Assembly: GCF_900609055.1 (NCBI RefSeq)
Contig: NZ_UXAW01000056.1
Coordinates: 23,296-87,295, forward strand
Source: Pseudogemmobacter humi
GTDB lineage: Bacteria; Pseudomonadota; Alphaproteobacteria; Rhodobacterales; Rhodobacteraceae
Direction: 5' to 3'
Length of the DNA: 64,000 nt
Position 1 is the first letter of the stretch; each line of letters begins with the position of its first letter. Below are positions 44,359-52,815 of the stretch, one piece after another. The position numbers and the translations under genes are program-made. The notes below the pieces were generated by a model. The model saw nothing but the letters and a program-made list of their open reading frames with translations, ran no database searches and was not told the DNA's origin.

Positions 44359-45680
44359 GCCAGCGCGCCCCGGATCGCGCCCGAGAGCTTGCCGACCAGC
44401 TCACCGATCTGGGCGTCTTCGATGATGAAGGGCGGGGCGAGCAGGATGTGATCGCCGCGCTGGCCGTCGATGGTGCCGCCCATCGGGTAGCAGATCAGAC
44501 CGGCCTCGAAGGCCAGCGCCTTGACCTTCGCATGCAGCTTGCGGGCCGGATCGAAGGGGGCTTTCGTCGCGCGGTCCCCGACCAGTTCCACGCCGCGAAA
44601 GAGGCCCCGGCCGCGGATGTCGCCGACATGCGGGTGCTGGCCCAGTTCCGCGCGCAAGGCGGCGTCCAGCTTCGCGCCCTGCTCGCGCACCCGCGCCAGA
44701 AGGCCCTGGTTCAGGATGCGCTCCAGCACCGCATTCGCCGCCGCCGCCGCCATCGGATGGCCCATATAGGTGTGGCCGTGCTGGAAAAATCCCGAGCCCG
44801 CCGCGATGGCATCGTAGATCCGCCCCGAGGTCAGGAGCGCCCCGATCGGCTGGTATCCGGCGCCGAGGCCCTTGGCGATGGTGATCATATCGGGCGCGAT
44901 GCCATCCTCTTCGCAGGCGAAGAGATAGCCGGTGCGCCCCATGCCGCACATCACCTCATCAAGGATCAAAAGCACGCCGTGGCGGTCGCAGATCTCGCGG
45001 ATGCGCTTCAGATAGCCCGGCACCGCGGGCACCGCGCCCGAGGTCGCGCCCACCACCGGCTCGGCGATGAAGGCCATCACCGTCTCGGGGCCGAGGCGTT
45101 GGATTTCCGCCTCAAGCTCGTCGGCGGCGCGCAGGCCGTAAGCCTCGGGCGTCTCGCCGTCCCGGCGGTCGCGGTATTCGTAGCAGGGCGCGATATGCGA
45201 GGTCTCGACCAGCAGGGGCGCGAATTGCGCGCGGCGCCATTCGTTGCCGCCCGCCGCCAGCGCCCCGAGCGTGTTGCCGTGATAGCTCTGGCGGCGCGCG
45301 ATGACGCGGTGGCGCTGCGGCTGGCCGGTCTCCATGAAATACTGCCGCGCGAGCTTGATCGACGCCTCGACCGCTTCCGAGCCGCCCGAGACGAGGTAAA
45401 CCCGGTCGATCCCCGCGGGCGCATGGGCCACGAGCGTATCGGCCAGGGCCTCGGCCGGTTCCGAAGTGAAGAACCCGGTATGGGCGAAGGCGAGCGAATC
45501 GAGCTGCCCGTGCAGCGCGGCGCGCACCGCGGCATCGGAATGGCCCAGACAGGAGACCGCCGCCCCGCCCGAGCCGTCGAGATAGCGTTTGCCGCCCGAA
45601 TCGATGATGTAACAGCCGTCTCCGCGCACCGCCACCGGCAGCGCGCCTTTGGTCGAACGTCCGAAAATATGGCCGGGCAT
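44355..45680 (-). CDS. Class III (omega) aminotransferase
   Basis: 441 residues of the PLP-dependent fold-type I class III group. Schiff-base Lys270 (TIAKGLGAGYQPIGA), Asp241 in ILDEVMCGMGRTG and the phosphate-binding VSGGSEAVE at 98-106 are all present. Members move amino groups from beta-, gamma- or omega-amino compounds to pyruvate or 2-oxoglutarate. It is divergent from an amino acid ABC importer and coupled to the BKACE gene, so it probably starts breakdown of an imported amino compound. Confidence 0.9.
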   Translation of the reverse strand: MPGHIFGRSTKGALPVAVRGDGCYIIDSGGKRYLDGSGGAAVSCLGHSDAAVRAALHGQLDSLAFAHTGFFTSEPAEALADTLVAHAPAGIDRVYLVSGGSEAVEASIKLARQYFMETGQPQRHRVIARRQSYHGNTLGALAAGGNEWRRAQFAPLLVETSHIAPCYEYRDRRDGETPEAYGLRAADELEAEIQRLGPETVMAFIAEPVVGATSGAVPAVPGYLKRIREICDRHGVLLILDEVMCGMGRTGYLFACEEDGIAPDMITIAKGLGAGYQPIGALLTSGRIYDAIAAGSGFFQHGHTYMGHPMAAAAANAVLERILNQGLLARVREQGAKLDAALRAELGQHPHVGDIRGRGLFRGVELVGDRATKAPFDPARKLHAKVKALAFEAGLICYPMGGTIDGQRGDHILLAPPFIIEDAQIGELVGKLSGAIRGALA

Positions 45681-45724
45681 GGCGTCTTCGATCCTTTTCT
45701 GGGGCCGGATGTGCGCAAATTTAA

Positions 45725-45760
45725 TTGCACTATAATTTCAATCGTGCAAACTATTTTGCA
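45725..45760. promoter_or_regulatory. TGCAAA-type operator in divergent region
   Basis: TGCAAA-CTAT-TTTGCA (45745-45760) is a perfect 6-bp inverted repeat. It overlaps a wider pair, TTGCAC (45725-45730) and GTGCAA (45744-45749). This is an AT-rich island between the aminotransferase and the binding-protein genes, so it may couple both directions. The RpiR protein at 48984 is a candidate ligand-responsive binder. Confidence 0.6.
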
Positions 45761-45814
45761 TCAAGGGTGCCGACAGCGACAGACAGGCGCCGCAACACAG
45801 GGAGTAGACCGACC

Positions 45815-46552
45815 ATGAAAAGACTTCTCACCCTCGCCACCGCGGCGACCCTCGCGCTTGGGATCGGCGCGGCGCAGGCCGACGATCTGGTGGTCGCGAC
45901 CGACACCGCCTTCGTGCCGTTCGAGTTCAAGGAAGGCGACAAATACGTCGGCTTCGACATCGACCTGTGGGACGCCATCGCCCAGGAGATCGGCGTGACC
46001 TATGAACTGCGGCCGATGGATTTCGCGGGCATCATCCCGGCGCTGCAAACCGGGCAGGTCGATGTGGCGCTGGCCGGGATCACCATCAAGCCCGAGCGCC
46101 AGGAAGTGATCGACTTCTCGGACGGCTATTATGACAGCGGCCTCTTGCTGATGGTTCCCACCGACAGCGAGATCACCGGCTACGGCGATCTGGCGGGCAA
46201 GACGCTTTCGGTGAAGACCGGCACCTCCTCGTCGGATTACGCGGAAGAGAACTTCAAGGACACCACGCTGCGCAAGTTCCCCAATATCGACAACGCCTAT
46301 CTGGAACTGCGCACCGGCGGCGTGGATGCCGCGATGCACGACACGCCCAATGTGCTTTACTACATCGCCACCGCCGGAGACGGCGCGGTCAAGGCCGTGG
46401 GCGAGCAGATGATGGCGCATGAATACGGCATCGCCTTCCCGAAGGGCAGCGAACTGACCCCGCGCGTCAACGAGGCGCTGGCGAAGCTGAAGGCCGACGG
46501 CCGCTACGACGCGATCTATGAGAAGTGGTTCGGCGTCAAACCCGGCAACTGA
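45815..46552 (+). CDS. Polar amino acid ABC transporter binding protein (GlnH-like)
   Basis: 245 residues with a signal peptide ([22 protein letters not shown]) and a type-3 solute-binding fold: [31 protein letters not shown], and the [15 protein letters not shown] segment that contacts the amino acid. ATG 45815 is the first sensible start after GGGAG. First gene of a GlnH-GlnP-GlnQ importer; general resemblance is to glutamine binders but the context suggests another amino compound. Confidence 0.93.
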   Translation: MKRLLTLATAATLALGIGAAQADDLVVATDTAFVPFEFKEGDKYVGFDIDLWDAIAQEIGVTYELRPMDFAGIIPALQTGQVDVALAGITIKPERQEVIDFSDGYYDSGLLLMVPTDSEITGYGDLAGKTLSVKTGTSSSDYAEENFKDTTLRKFPNIDNAYLELRTGGVDAAMHDTPNVLYYIATAGDGAVKAVGEQMMAHEYGIAFPKGSELTPRVNEALAKLKADGRYDAIYEKWFGVKPGN

Positions 46553-46624
46553 TCCGATCCCCCGGCGGGGCGGCCCCGGCCGTCCTGCCGCTTTCCCCGT
46601 ATCCCGCGTCACGGAGGGCTTCCC

Positions 46625-47281
46625 TTGGAAGTTGACTGGTCCGTCGTTCCGGGCTTTCTGCCGCAGCTTGCGGCGGGGGCCCGTGTCACCATCCTCATCG
46701 CGCTTGCCGGGCTGATCGGCGGCACCATCCTCGGGCTGATCGCCGGGCTGATGCGCGCCTATGGCGGGCGGGTGATCAACGCCATCGCCTTCGTCTATAT
46801 CGAGCTGATCCGCGGCACGCCCATCGTGGTGCAGGTGATGTTTTTGTATTTCGCCATGCCGATCCTGCTGGGCATCCGCATGGATCCGATGTCGGCGGCG
46901 ATCCTTGCCATCGTGGTCAATGCCGGCGCCTATATCGCCGAGATCGTGCGCGGCGCCTTCCTGTCGATCCCGCGTGGGCTGACCGAGGCGGGCCTCGCTA
47001 TGGGGCTGCCGCAATGGAAGGTGCTGACCCATATCGTCGGGCCGCTGGCCTTCCGCCGGCTGATCCCGCCGCTCGGCAACCAGTTCATCGTCTCGCTGAA
47101 GGACACGTCTTTGTTCATCGTGATCGGGGTAGGGGAACTGACCCGCACCGGGCAGGAGATCATGGCCTCGAACTTCCGCGCGGTCGAGATCTGGACCGCG
47201 GTGGCGGTGCTTTACCTCATCATGACCGGCACGCTGACCTTCATCCTGCGGGTGATCGAAAAACGCATGAGGATCCTGTGA
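46625..47281 (+). CDS. Polar amino acid ABC transporter permease (GlnP-like)
   Basis: 218 residues, His/Glu/Gln/Arg/opine permease family with about five membrane segments and the coupling loop GLTEAGLAMGLPQWKVLTHI. The start is TTG at 46625, 6 nt after GGAGGG. The stop overlaps the ATPase start (GTGA). Confidence 0.92.
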   Translation: MEVDWSVVPGFLPQLAAGARVTILIALAGLIGGTILGLIAGLMRAYGGRVINAIAFVYIELIRGTPIVVQVMFLYFAMPILLGIRMDPMSAAILAIVVNAGAYIAEIVRGAFLSIPRGLTEAGLAMGLPQWKVLTHIVGPLAFRRLIPPLGNQFIVSLKDTSLFIVIGVGELTRTGQEIMASNFRAVEIWTAVAVLYLIMTGTLTFILRVIEKRMRIL

Positions 47282-48006
47282 GCATCATCGAATTCCACAA
47301 GACCTCGAAGCATTTCGGCGATCTGAAAGTGCTCGACGAGGTGGATCTGGCCATCGAAGAGGGCGAGGTCGTCGTGCTGATCGGGCCTTCGGGCTCGGGC
47401 AAATCCACGCTGTTGCGCTGCATCAACGGGCTTGAGCAGATCACCGGCGGCGATCTGATCGTCGACGGTATCTCGGTGCGGGCGGGCGGACGCAAACTGC
47501 GCCAGATCCGGCAGGAGGCCGGGATGGTGTTCCAGCAGTTCAACCTGTTCCCGCAGATGACCGCCTTGCAGAACGTGGCCTTCGGCCCGCGCAAGGTGCG
47601 CGGCCTGTCGCGGGCCGAGGCCGAATCCCAGGCCCTGCTTCTGCTGGAGAAGGTCGGGCTGAAGGAACGCGCGCATCATGTGCCTTCGGCGCTGTCGGGC
47701 GGCCAGCAGCAGCGCGTCGCCATCGCCCGCGCGCTGGCGGTGCGGCCCAAGGTGATGCTGTTCGACGAGCCGACTTCGGCGCTCGACCCCGAACTGAAGC
47801 AGGAGGTGCTGAACGTCATGCGCCAGCTTGCGCAAGAGGGGATGACCATGGTCGTCGTCACCCATGAGATGTCTTTCGCGCGCCAGGTCGGCTCGCGGCT
47901 TATCTTCATGGAACACGGCAAGATTTCGGTGGACGGGCACCCGGCCGAGGTGATCGCCAACCCGCCCAGCGACCGTCTGAGGGACTTTCTGCAACATGTC
48001 GAATGA
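47278..48006 (+). CDS. Polar amino acid ABC transporter ATPase (GlnQ-like)
   Basis: 242 residues. Walker A GPSGSGKST, Q-loop VFQQFNLFPQ, signature LSGGQQQR, Walker B VMLFDEPTSALDPE and the H-loop VTHEMSFAR are those of the GlnQ/HisP group. It starts with GTG at 47278 in a 4-bp overlap with the permease, and its end overlaps the next gene by 11 bp, implying coupled translation of importer and C45 enzyme. Confidence 0.93.
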   Translation: MSIIEFHKTSKHFGDLKVLDEVDLAIEEGEVVVLIGPSGSGKSTLLRCINGLEQITGGDLIVDGISVRAGGRKLRQIRQEAGMVFQQFNLFPQMTALQNVAFGPRKVRGLSRAEAESQALLLLEKVGLKERAHHVPSALSGGQQQRVAIARALAVRPKVMLFDEPTSALDPELKQEVLNVMRQLAQEGMTMVVVTHEMSFARQVGSRLIFMEHGKISVDGHPAEVIANPPSDRLRDFLQHVE

Positions 48007-49027
48007 GACCGTCACCCGCGATCTGGGCTGGCTGAGGCTGGCCGGCAGCCCGCGCGATCTTGGCCTCGCGCTTGGAGAGGCCGGCCGCGATGCGGTCGGG
48101 CGGCATCTGCCGGGCCATCCGCTCTGGCAGATGGTGAACGCCCCCGCCCATGCCGCCCGGGTGGCGCGTATGGCCGGGGCGACCCGGGCGCGCTTCCCCT
48201 GGATCTGGGCCGAGATCGAGGGCCTTGCCGAAGGGCTGGGCCTGCCGGTGGAGCAGGTCTTCGCCTGGAACTGCCGCGGCGATCTGCTGGCCTCAACCCC
48301 CGACGGCTGCACCACCGTCATGCTGCCCGGCCCCGAGCCGCTGCTGGCGCATAACGAGGACGGGCTGCCGTTCTTCCGCGGATCGTGCTTCATCGCCGAG
48401 GCGCAGCCCGAGGGGCGGCCCGGTTTCCACGCCTTCTGCTATCCCGGCTCGATCCCCGGCCATACCTTCGCCTTCAACGGCGCGGGCCTCGTGCAGACGG
48501 TCAACAACCTGCGCCTGACCGGGGTCGAGGCGGAAATGCCGCGCATGGTGCTGGGCCGGGCGCTGCTGGCGGCGGATACGCTTGACAGCGCGCTGGATCT
48601 GCTCGGCGATGCGCCCTCGGGCGGGTTCCATTTCGCGCTGATGCAGCGGGGCGATCCGCGTATCCTGTCGGTCGAATTCGGCGGCGGCGCCTGTTCGGTG
48701 GAAGAGATCGACGCGCCGGCGGTCCATGCCAATCACGCCCTGCATCTGCCGGGCGGGCTGGCGGCACAGATCGTCACCGATTCGTCGCGCGACCGCCAGG
48801 CGCGGGGCGATGCGCTGGCCGCCGCCGGGGCCGCACCGCTGGCGATCCTGCGCGATACCGGCGGGCCCGGGCATTATGGGGGCCTGCCGATCCGGCGGGA
48901 TGCGGCGGACGACCCCGACGAAGAGAATACCCTCGGCACGGCCGTTCTGCGGCTGAGCGCCCCGGGCCTGCACTGGAGCATCCATGACCGCGCCGCCGGA
49001 GACCCCGCTTACAGCGGCACCGCCTGA
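47996..49027 (+). CDS. C45-family autoproteolytic acyltransferase/hydrolase
   Basis: 343 residues. The Ntn-hydrolase signature DGCTTV places the presumed nucleophile at Cys105 after Gly104; self-cleavage there would make about 11- and 25-kDa subunits, as in isopenicillin N acyltransferase. HNEDG at about 118 is the following conserved segment. Family members cut or form amide bonds between an acyl group and an amino compound. Located inside an amino acid importer operon, it may deacylate an N-acyl amino compound before transamination. Coupled to the importer ATPase by an 11-bp overlap. Confidence 0.85.
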   Translation: MSNETVTRDLGWLRLAGSPRDLGLALGEAGRDAVGRHLPGHPLWQMVNAPAHAARVARMAGATRARFPWIWAEIEGLAEGLGLPVEQVFAWNCRGDLLASTPDGCTTVMLPGPEPLLAHNEDGLPFFRGSCFIAEAQPEGRPGFHAFCYPGSIPGHTFAFNGAGLVQTVNNLRLTGVEAEMPRMVLGRALLAADTLDSALDLLGDAPSGGFHFALMQRGDPRILSVEFGGGACSVEEIDAPAVHANHALHLPGGLAAQIVTDSSRDRQARGDALAAAGAAPLAILRDTGGPGHYGGLPIRRDAADDPDEENTLGTAVLRLSAPGLHWSIHDRAAGDPAYSGTA

Positions 49028-49904
49028 GACGCTGGCGGAGCTGCGTGACCTTGCCGTCGCCATCGCGCGCGGCGCGGCGCGCGTCTCGCTGGGGGCCAAG
49101 GCCCATGCCGCCCTGAGCCGGATCCTCGACATGGCGGGCGATCCGGCGCTGTTGTCGATCACCAGCCTCGCAGGGGCGCTTGAGGTCAATCCCTCGACCC
49201 TGACGCGGCTGGCGCATTCGCTGGGCTATTCCGGTTTTCCGGCCTTTCAGCAGGTGCTGCTTTCGGCCTCGATGGCCACCCCGGGCGAGTTCTACTCGCG
49301 CCAGGCGCTCAATGCGCTGGAGGGGGAAAGCTCCATCCGCAGCCGCGCCGCCCGGCTTTGCCACGAGAACCAGGCCAATATCGACAGGTTCGTCGAGCAG
49401 TTCGACGAGGCCGCCTTCGGGATGGCCGCCGAGATGATCATGGCCGCGCCGCGCGTCGCCGTCCACGGCATCCGCCAGTTCCATTCGGTGGCCAGCTTCC
49501 TTGTCTACGGGCTGCGGATGATCCGCTCGGATGTGGCGCTGATCGACGCCAACGGGCTGGGCGTGGCCGAGGGGCTGTCGCTGATGGGCGAGGGGGGGGT
49601 GCTGCTCTCCACCAGCTGCGCGCCCTATTCGGCCCAGGTGGTCGAGGTCGCCGCCGCGGCGCGCGGCATCGGCCTCGGCACCATCGCGCTGACCGACCGC
49701 GCCAGCTCGCCGCTGGTGGACAGTTCCCGCGCCGCGATCCTGGTGCCGCATCAGTCGAGCTTTCTGTCGAACAGCATCGGCGCCTTCATCGTCGCCGCCG
49801 AATGCCTGATCAACGCCTGCGCCGCCGCCCGCCCCGAAGCCGCCCGCCGCGCCCTGCGCGAGCGCGACCGGATGATCGGCAGGCTTGGGATCGAACTGTC
49901 CTGA
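48984..49904 (+). CDS. RpiR-family regulator (HTH + SIS)
   Basis: 306 residues: N-terminal HTH_6 domain (SITSLAGALEVNPSTLTRLAH) and a C-terminal SIS sugar-isomerase-like domain (about 135-270, VAVHGIRQFHSVASF, LLSTSCAPYSAQVVE). It overlaps the C45 gene by 44 bp, unusually long. SIS domains of RpiR proteins bind phosphosugars, but members next to amino acid or amine catabolism exist. It is the likely regulator of the 43.6-49.9 kb module. Confidence 0.88.
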   Translation: MTAPPETPLTAAPPETLAELRDLAVAIARGAARVSLGAKAHAALSRILDMAGDPALLSITSLAGALEVNPSTLTRLAHSLGYSGFPAFQQVLLSASMATPGEFYSRQALNALEGESSIRSRAARLCHENQANIDRFVEQFDEAAFGMAAEMIMAAPRVAVHGIRQFHSVASFLVYGLRMIRSDVALIDANGLGVAEGLSLMGEGGVLLSTSCAPYSAQVVEVAAAARGIGLGTIALTDRASSPLVDSSRAAILVPHQSSFLSNSIGAFIVAAECLINACAAARPEAARRALRERDRMIGRLGIELS

Positions 49905-50225
49905 CCTGAACCGCTCGCCTTCCGGCGGGCTGATGCGCCCTGCCGCTCCGGGCGGTCCCCACAGATGGCCTCCGCACGAACCTGTCCGGAACCCGGGGGC
50001 GCGCTCCCGCCCCGGCCCGTGTCAGTGGCCAGCCGGCACAGGCTGCGGCGAAAACGGGCATTGATATTTTCGTATAATCGAATATACGTATCGAATTGAT
50101 GCAGATGTCCACAAGGGCTGTTTTCCCGGGGGGCGGCAGTGTTTTCTGCGCCGCCCGTCAGGCGGCTTGTCCGCCGTCCGGCAAAAGGAGCGGCCCCGGA
50201 CAGATCCGGGGAAGAGGGGGCGGAA
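49905..50225. other. 321-bp intergenic region before the SQR gene
   Basis: No gene. The last about 150 bp hold an AT-rich island with inverted repeats: CGTATA-ATCGAA-TATACG at 50071-50088 and ATACGTAT at 50084-50091, listed separately. Confidence 0.5.
50071..50091. promoter_or_regulatory. Inverted repeats upstream of SQR gene
   Basis: CGTATA-ATCGAA-TATACG is a perfect 6-bp inverted repeat, overlapping the palindrome ATACGTAT. It lies 135-155 bp before the SQR ATG in an AT-rich patch that looks like a promoter. An ArsR-type sulfide or persulfide sensor (SqrR/BigR) would be a sensible binder, but none is encoded here. Confidence 0.45.
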
Positions 50226-51572
50226 ATGGCAGGATCCGAACAGATGAGAACGTCGCGCCGGGCTGTCCTCGGCCTTGCGCTTGCGGGCGCCTTCGCCGCC
50301 GGTCTGGGCCTGCCCGCCGCCCGGGCGAACCGGATCGCCACGAAAGCGCGGATCGTGATCATCGGCGCCGGGGCGGGGGGAGCCACGCTGGCCAACCGGC
50401 TGATGCAGCGGCTCGACGGCGCGCAGATCACCCTGGTCGATCCGCGCAGGGAACATCTCTACCAGCCCGGCCTGTCTCTGGTGGCGGCAGGACTGAAACC
50501 CGCGGGTTATGTCGTCTCGGACACCGCCGGCTGGCTGCCGCCCGGCGTCACCCTGATCGCCGCCGCCGCCGCGGCCATCGACCCGGTGGCGAAAACCGTG
50601 GCGACCGAAGACGGGCAGCGGCTGGAGTATGATTTCCTCGTGCTCGCCCCCGGGCTGGTGCTGGATTACGACGCGATCGGGGGCTTCTCGCCCGATCTGG
50701 TGGGCAAAGACGGCATCGGCGCGCTTTACGCCGGGCCGGACCATGCCGCGCGGACCTGGGCGGCGGCGGCGAAATTCGCTGACGAGGGCGGCATCGGCCT
50801 GTTCACCCGCCCCGCGACCGAGATGAAATGCGCGGGCGCGCCGCTCAAACACGCTTTCCTGATCGAGGACATCGCCAGCCGGGGCGGCGCCCAGGGCAGA
50901 TACGAGATGCATTACGCCTGCCCGCAGCAGGTGCTGTTCTCGGTGCCCATCGTCTCGGAAAAGGTGCGGATGCTGTTCGGCGAACGCCGCATCCTTCCCC
51001 ATTACGGCCATACGCTGAGCGCCATCGAGCCGGGCCGGAAGACCGCTACCTTCACCGCCTCTGGCACCGATGCCGCCGGTCAGGTCACGCAATCCACCGT
51101 CGAGATGCCCTATGACTATATCCACATCATCCCGCCGCAGCGCGCGCCCGGGGTGATCCGGCAGTCGGGCCTGTCCTGGGCCGACAAATGGACCGATCAG
51201 GGCTGGGTCGAATGCGACCAGAAGACCCTGCGCCATCTGCGCTACCCCGAGATCTTCGCGCTCGGCGACGTGGCGGGGGTGCCCAAGGGCAAGACGGCGG
51301 CCAGCGTGAAATGGCAGGCGCCGGTGGTCGAGGACCATCTGGTCGCCGCCATCGAAGGCCGCGAGGGCACAGAGGTCTACGACGGTTACACCTCCTGCCC
51401 GCTGATCACCCGGGTGGGCCGGGCGATGCTGGTCGAGTTCGATTATCACAACAACCTGGTGCCCTCGTTCCCCGGCGTGATCGCGCCACTGGAGGAATTG
51501 TGGATCTCCTGGCTGATGAAGGAGGTGGCGCTGAAGGCCACCTACAACGCCATGCTGCGTGGCAGGGCCTAA
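50226..51572 (+). CDS. Tat-exported sulfide:quinone-reductase-like flavoprotein
   Basis: 448 residues. A twin-arginine signal (TSRRAVLGLALAGAFAAG) precedes an FAD Rossmann motif VIIGAGAGGATLANRL at 44-59. Three cysteines match those used in sulfide:quinone reductases: Cys202 (KCAGAP), Cys232 (YACPQQ) and Cys391 (SCPL). The C-terminal amphipathic stretch could dock to the membrane. It should oxidise sulfide at the periplasmic face, passing electrons to quinone; flavocytochrome-c-type enzymes are the alternative. ATG 50226 follows GAGGGGG and ATG 50244 is a second option. A small membrane protein gene follows after 12 bp. Confidence 0.87.
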   Translation: MAGSEQMRTSRRAVLGLALAGAFAAGLGLPAARANRIATKARIVIIGAGAGGATLANRLMQRLDGAQITLVDPRREHLYQPGLSLVAAGLKPAGYVVSDTAGWLPPGVTLIAAAAAAIDPVAKTVATEDGQRLEYDFLVLAPGLVLDYDAIGGFSPDLVGKDGIGALYAGPDHAARTWAAAAKFADEGGIGLFTRPATEMKCAGAPLKHAFLIEDIASRGGAQGRYEMHYACPQQVLFSVPIVSEKVRMLFGERRILPHYGHTLSAIEPGRKTATFTASGTDAAGQVTQSTVEMPYDYIHIIPPQRAPGVIRQSGLSWADKWTDQGWVECDQKTLRHLRYPEIFALGDVAGVPKGKTAASVKWQAPVVEDHLVAAIEGREGTEVYDGYTSCPLITRVGRAMLVEFDYHNNLVPSFPGVIAPLEELWISWLMKEVALKATYNAMLRGRA

Positions 51573-51584
51573 GGAGGGGCTCCG

Positions 51585-51935
51585 ATGAAAGAACTGACCT
51601 TCCCGACCCTGATCGCCGTGCTTGAGGAGATGTTCGGCCGCGGCCTGTTCCGGACCATGGCCGCACTCGCGGTGCTGATCACGGTGCTTTATCTTTATGT
51701 GCTGATCCGCGACCGCGCGGTGTCCTGGCGCAAGTTCCTCCGGGCGCAGCTTTCCATGCCCTTCGGCGCGGTGGCGGCGGTGCTGTTCGTCCAGCGGATG
51801 ACCCATTCCGGCTTCGGCGACATCGGCGGGCCGATCGATGTCATCGTCCTGCTGGGTGTCGCGGCTCTGGGGGCGGCGGGGACGGCGATCCTTGTCTATA
51901 CGCTTCAGTCGCTGATCCGCCGCCCCGGGGCATAG
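51585..51935 (+). CDS. Small membrane protein paired with SQR
   Basis: 116 residues with three probable membrane helices (about 22-42, 55-70, 84-108). It begins MKELTFPTLIAVLEEMFGRG, with a good AGGAGG ribosome-binding site, and follows the SQR gene closely. I do not recognise a characterised family. It may anchor the flavoprotein or carry electrons to the quinone pool indirectly. Confidence 0.8.
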   Translation: MKELTFPTLIAVLEEMFGRGLFRTMAALAVLITVLYLYVLIRDRAVSWRKFLRAQLSMPFGAVAAVLFVQRMTHSGFGDIGGPIDVIVLLGVAALGAAGTAILVYTLQSLIRRPGA

Positions 51936-52815
51936 GCCGGTCTGCCCCGCAGCCGGGCAAAGGACGGACAGGCGATGAGCCCGGCCTCTCCGGGCCCGCG
52001 GCCAGATGGCGTCGGGCCATGCCGGCCCTTGCGGTCATCGCCGCAACCGGAACCGGATACTTCGGCGGCTCCGGCTGGCTGCGGCGATCAGATCGCCGTC
52101 CCGGCATAAACCACCATCACCCGGCTGAAGGCGCTGGCCGGTTCTGAGCGGCGGTCCGCCATTGTCTCCGGGCAACGATCATCGCCACAGGGATCCTTCC
52201 GTTCCACCGCCGGAGACGCCCGATCCCCAGGGCGACGATGGGAGGTGCGTGCGGGTCTGGCCGGTTACGATCCGCTTCCTCGCGATCGGCAAGGGGCTGA
52301 CAGAGCTGAGCCATCCGCTGACCGGCACCGGAGCGACGGCAGCCGGGCGTGCTCTCTCTGCGCGGCCCTGGCCTGCCGGATCTGATCCGGCGCCCCCGGC
52401 ATCGGGGCTTTCTGCCGGTGGTGGCGCTGATCGTGGCCGCGGGACTTCTGTCGCGAAGCGGTGGCGGTCGCCGCGCGGATCCGCCATGCTCTGGCCGACG
52501 AAGCCAGGGGAGGCGAGCGATGAAACCCGGAACCACAGACGAGGGCGCGCCCGCAAACCGCCTGCCGGCCGGTGAAAGCCGCGCGCATCCGACGGTGCGG
52601 ATCGTGCGGCGCCTTCTGCGTCATCCGGCGCCGGAGGCGGTTTCCTTGCGCGGCCTCGGGCTGCGCGATGTGCCGGGCCCTTCCATCGACCGGCGCGGCG
52701 GGATCGCCGCGAAGGGGCGGCAAACAAGCCATCCCGCCCGGCGCCGTGCAGGCCGGGCCGTTCGATCTCCCCGTCACCGACGGGACAACCACAATTCTCG
52801 CACTGGAGCATGCTC
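51936..52815. other. 880-bp region without a convincing gene
   Basis: Open frames exist on both strands but none shows a family motif, consistent codon pattern or ribosome-binding site. A short plus-strand stretch ending LPVTDGTTTILALEHAHDR just before deoC and one beginning MPALAVIAATGTGYFGG near 52020 look protein-like and could be remnants of decayed genes. I cannot identify either. Confidence 0.45.
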
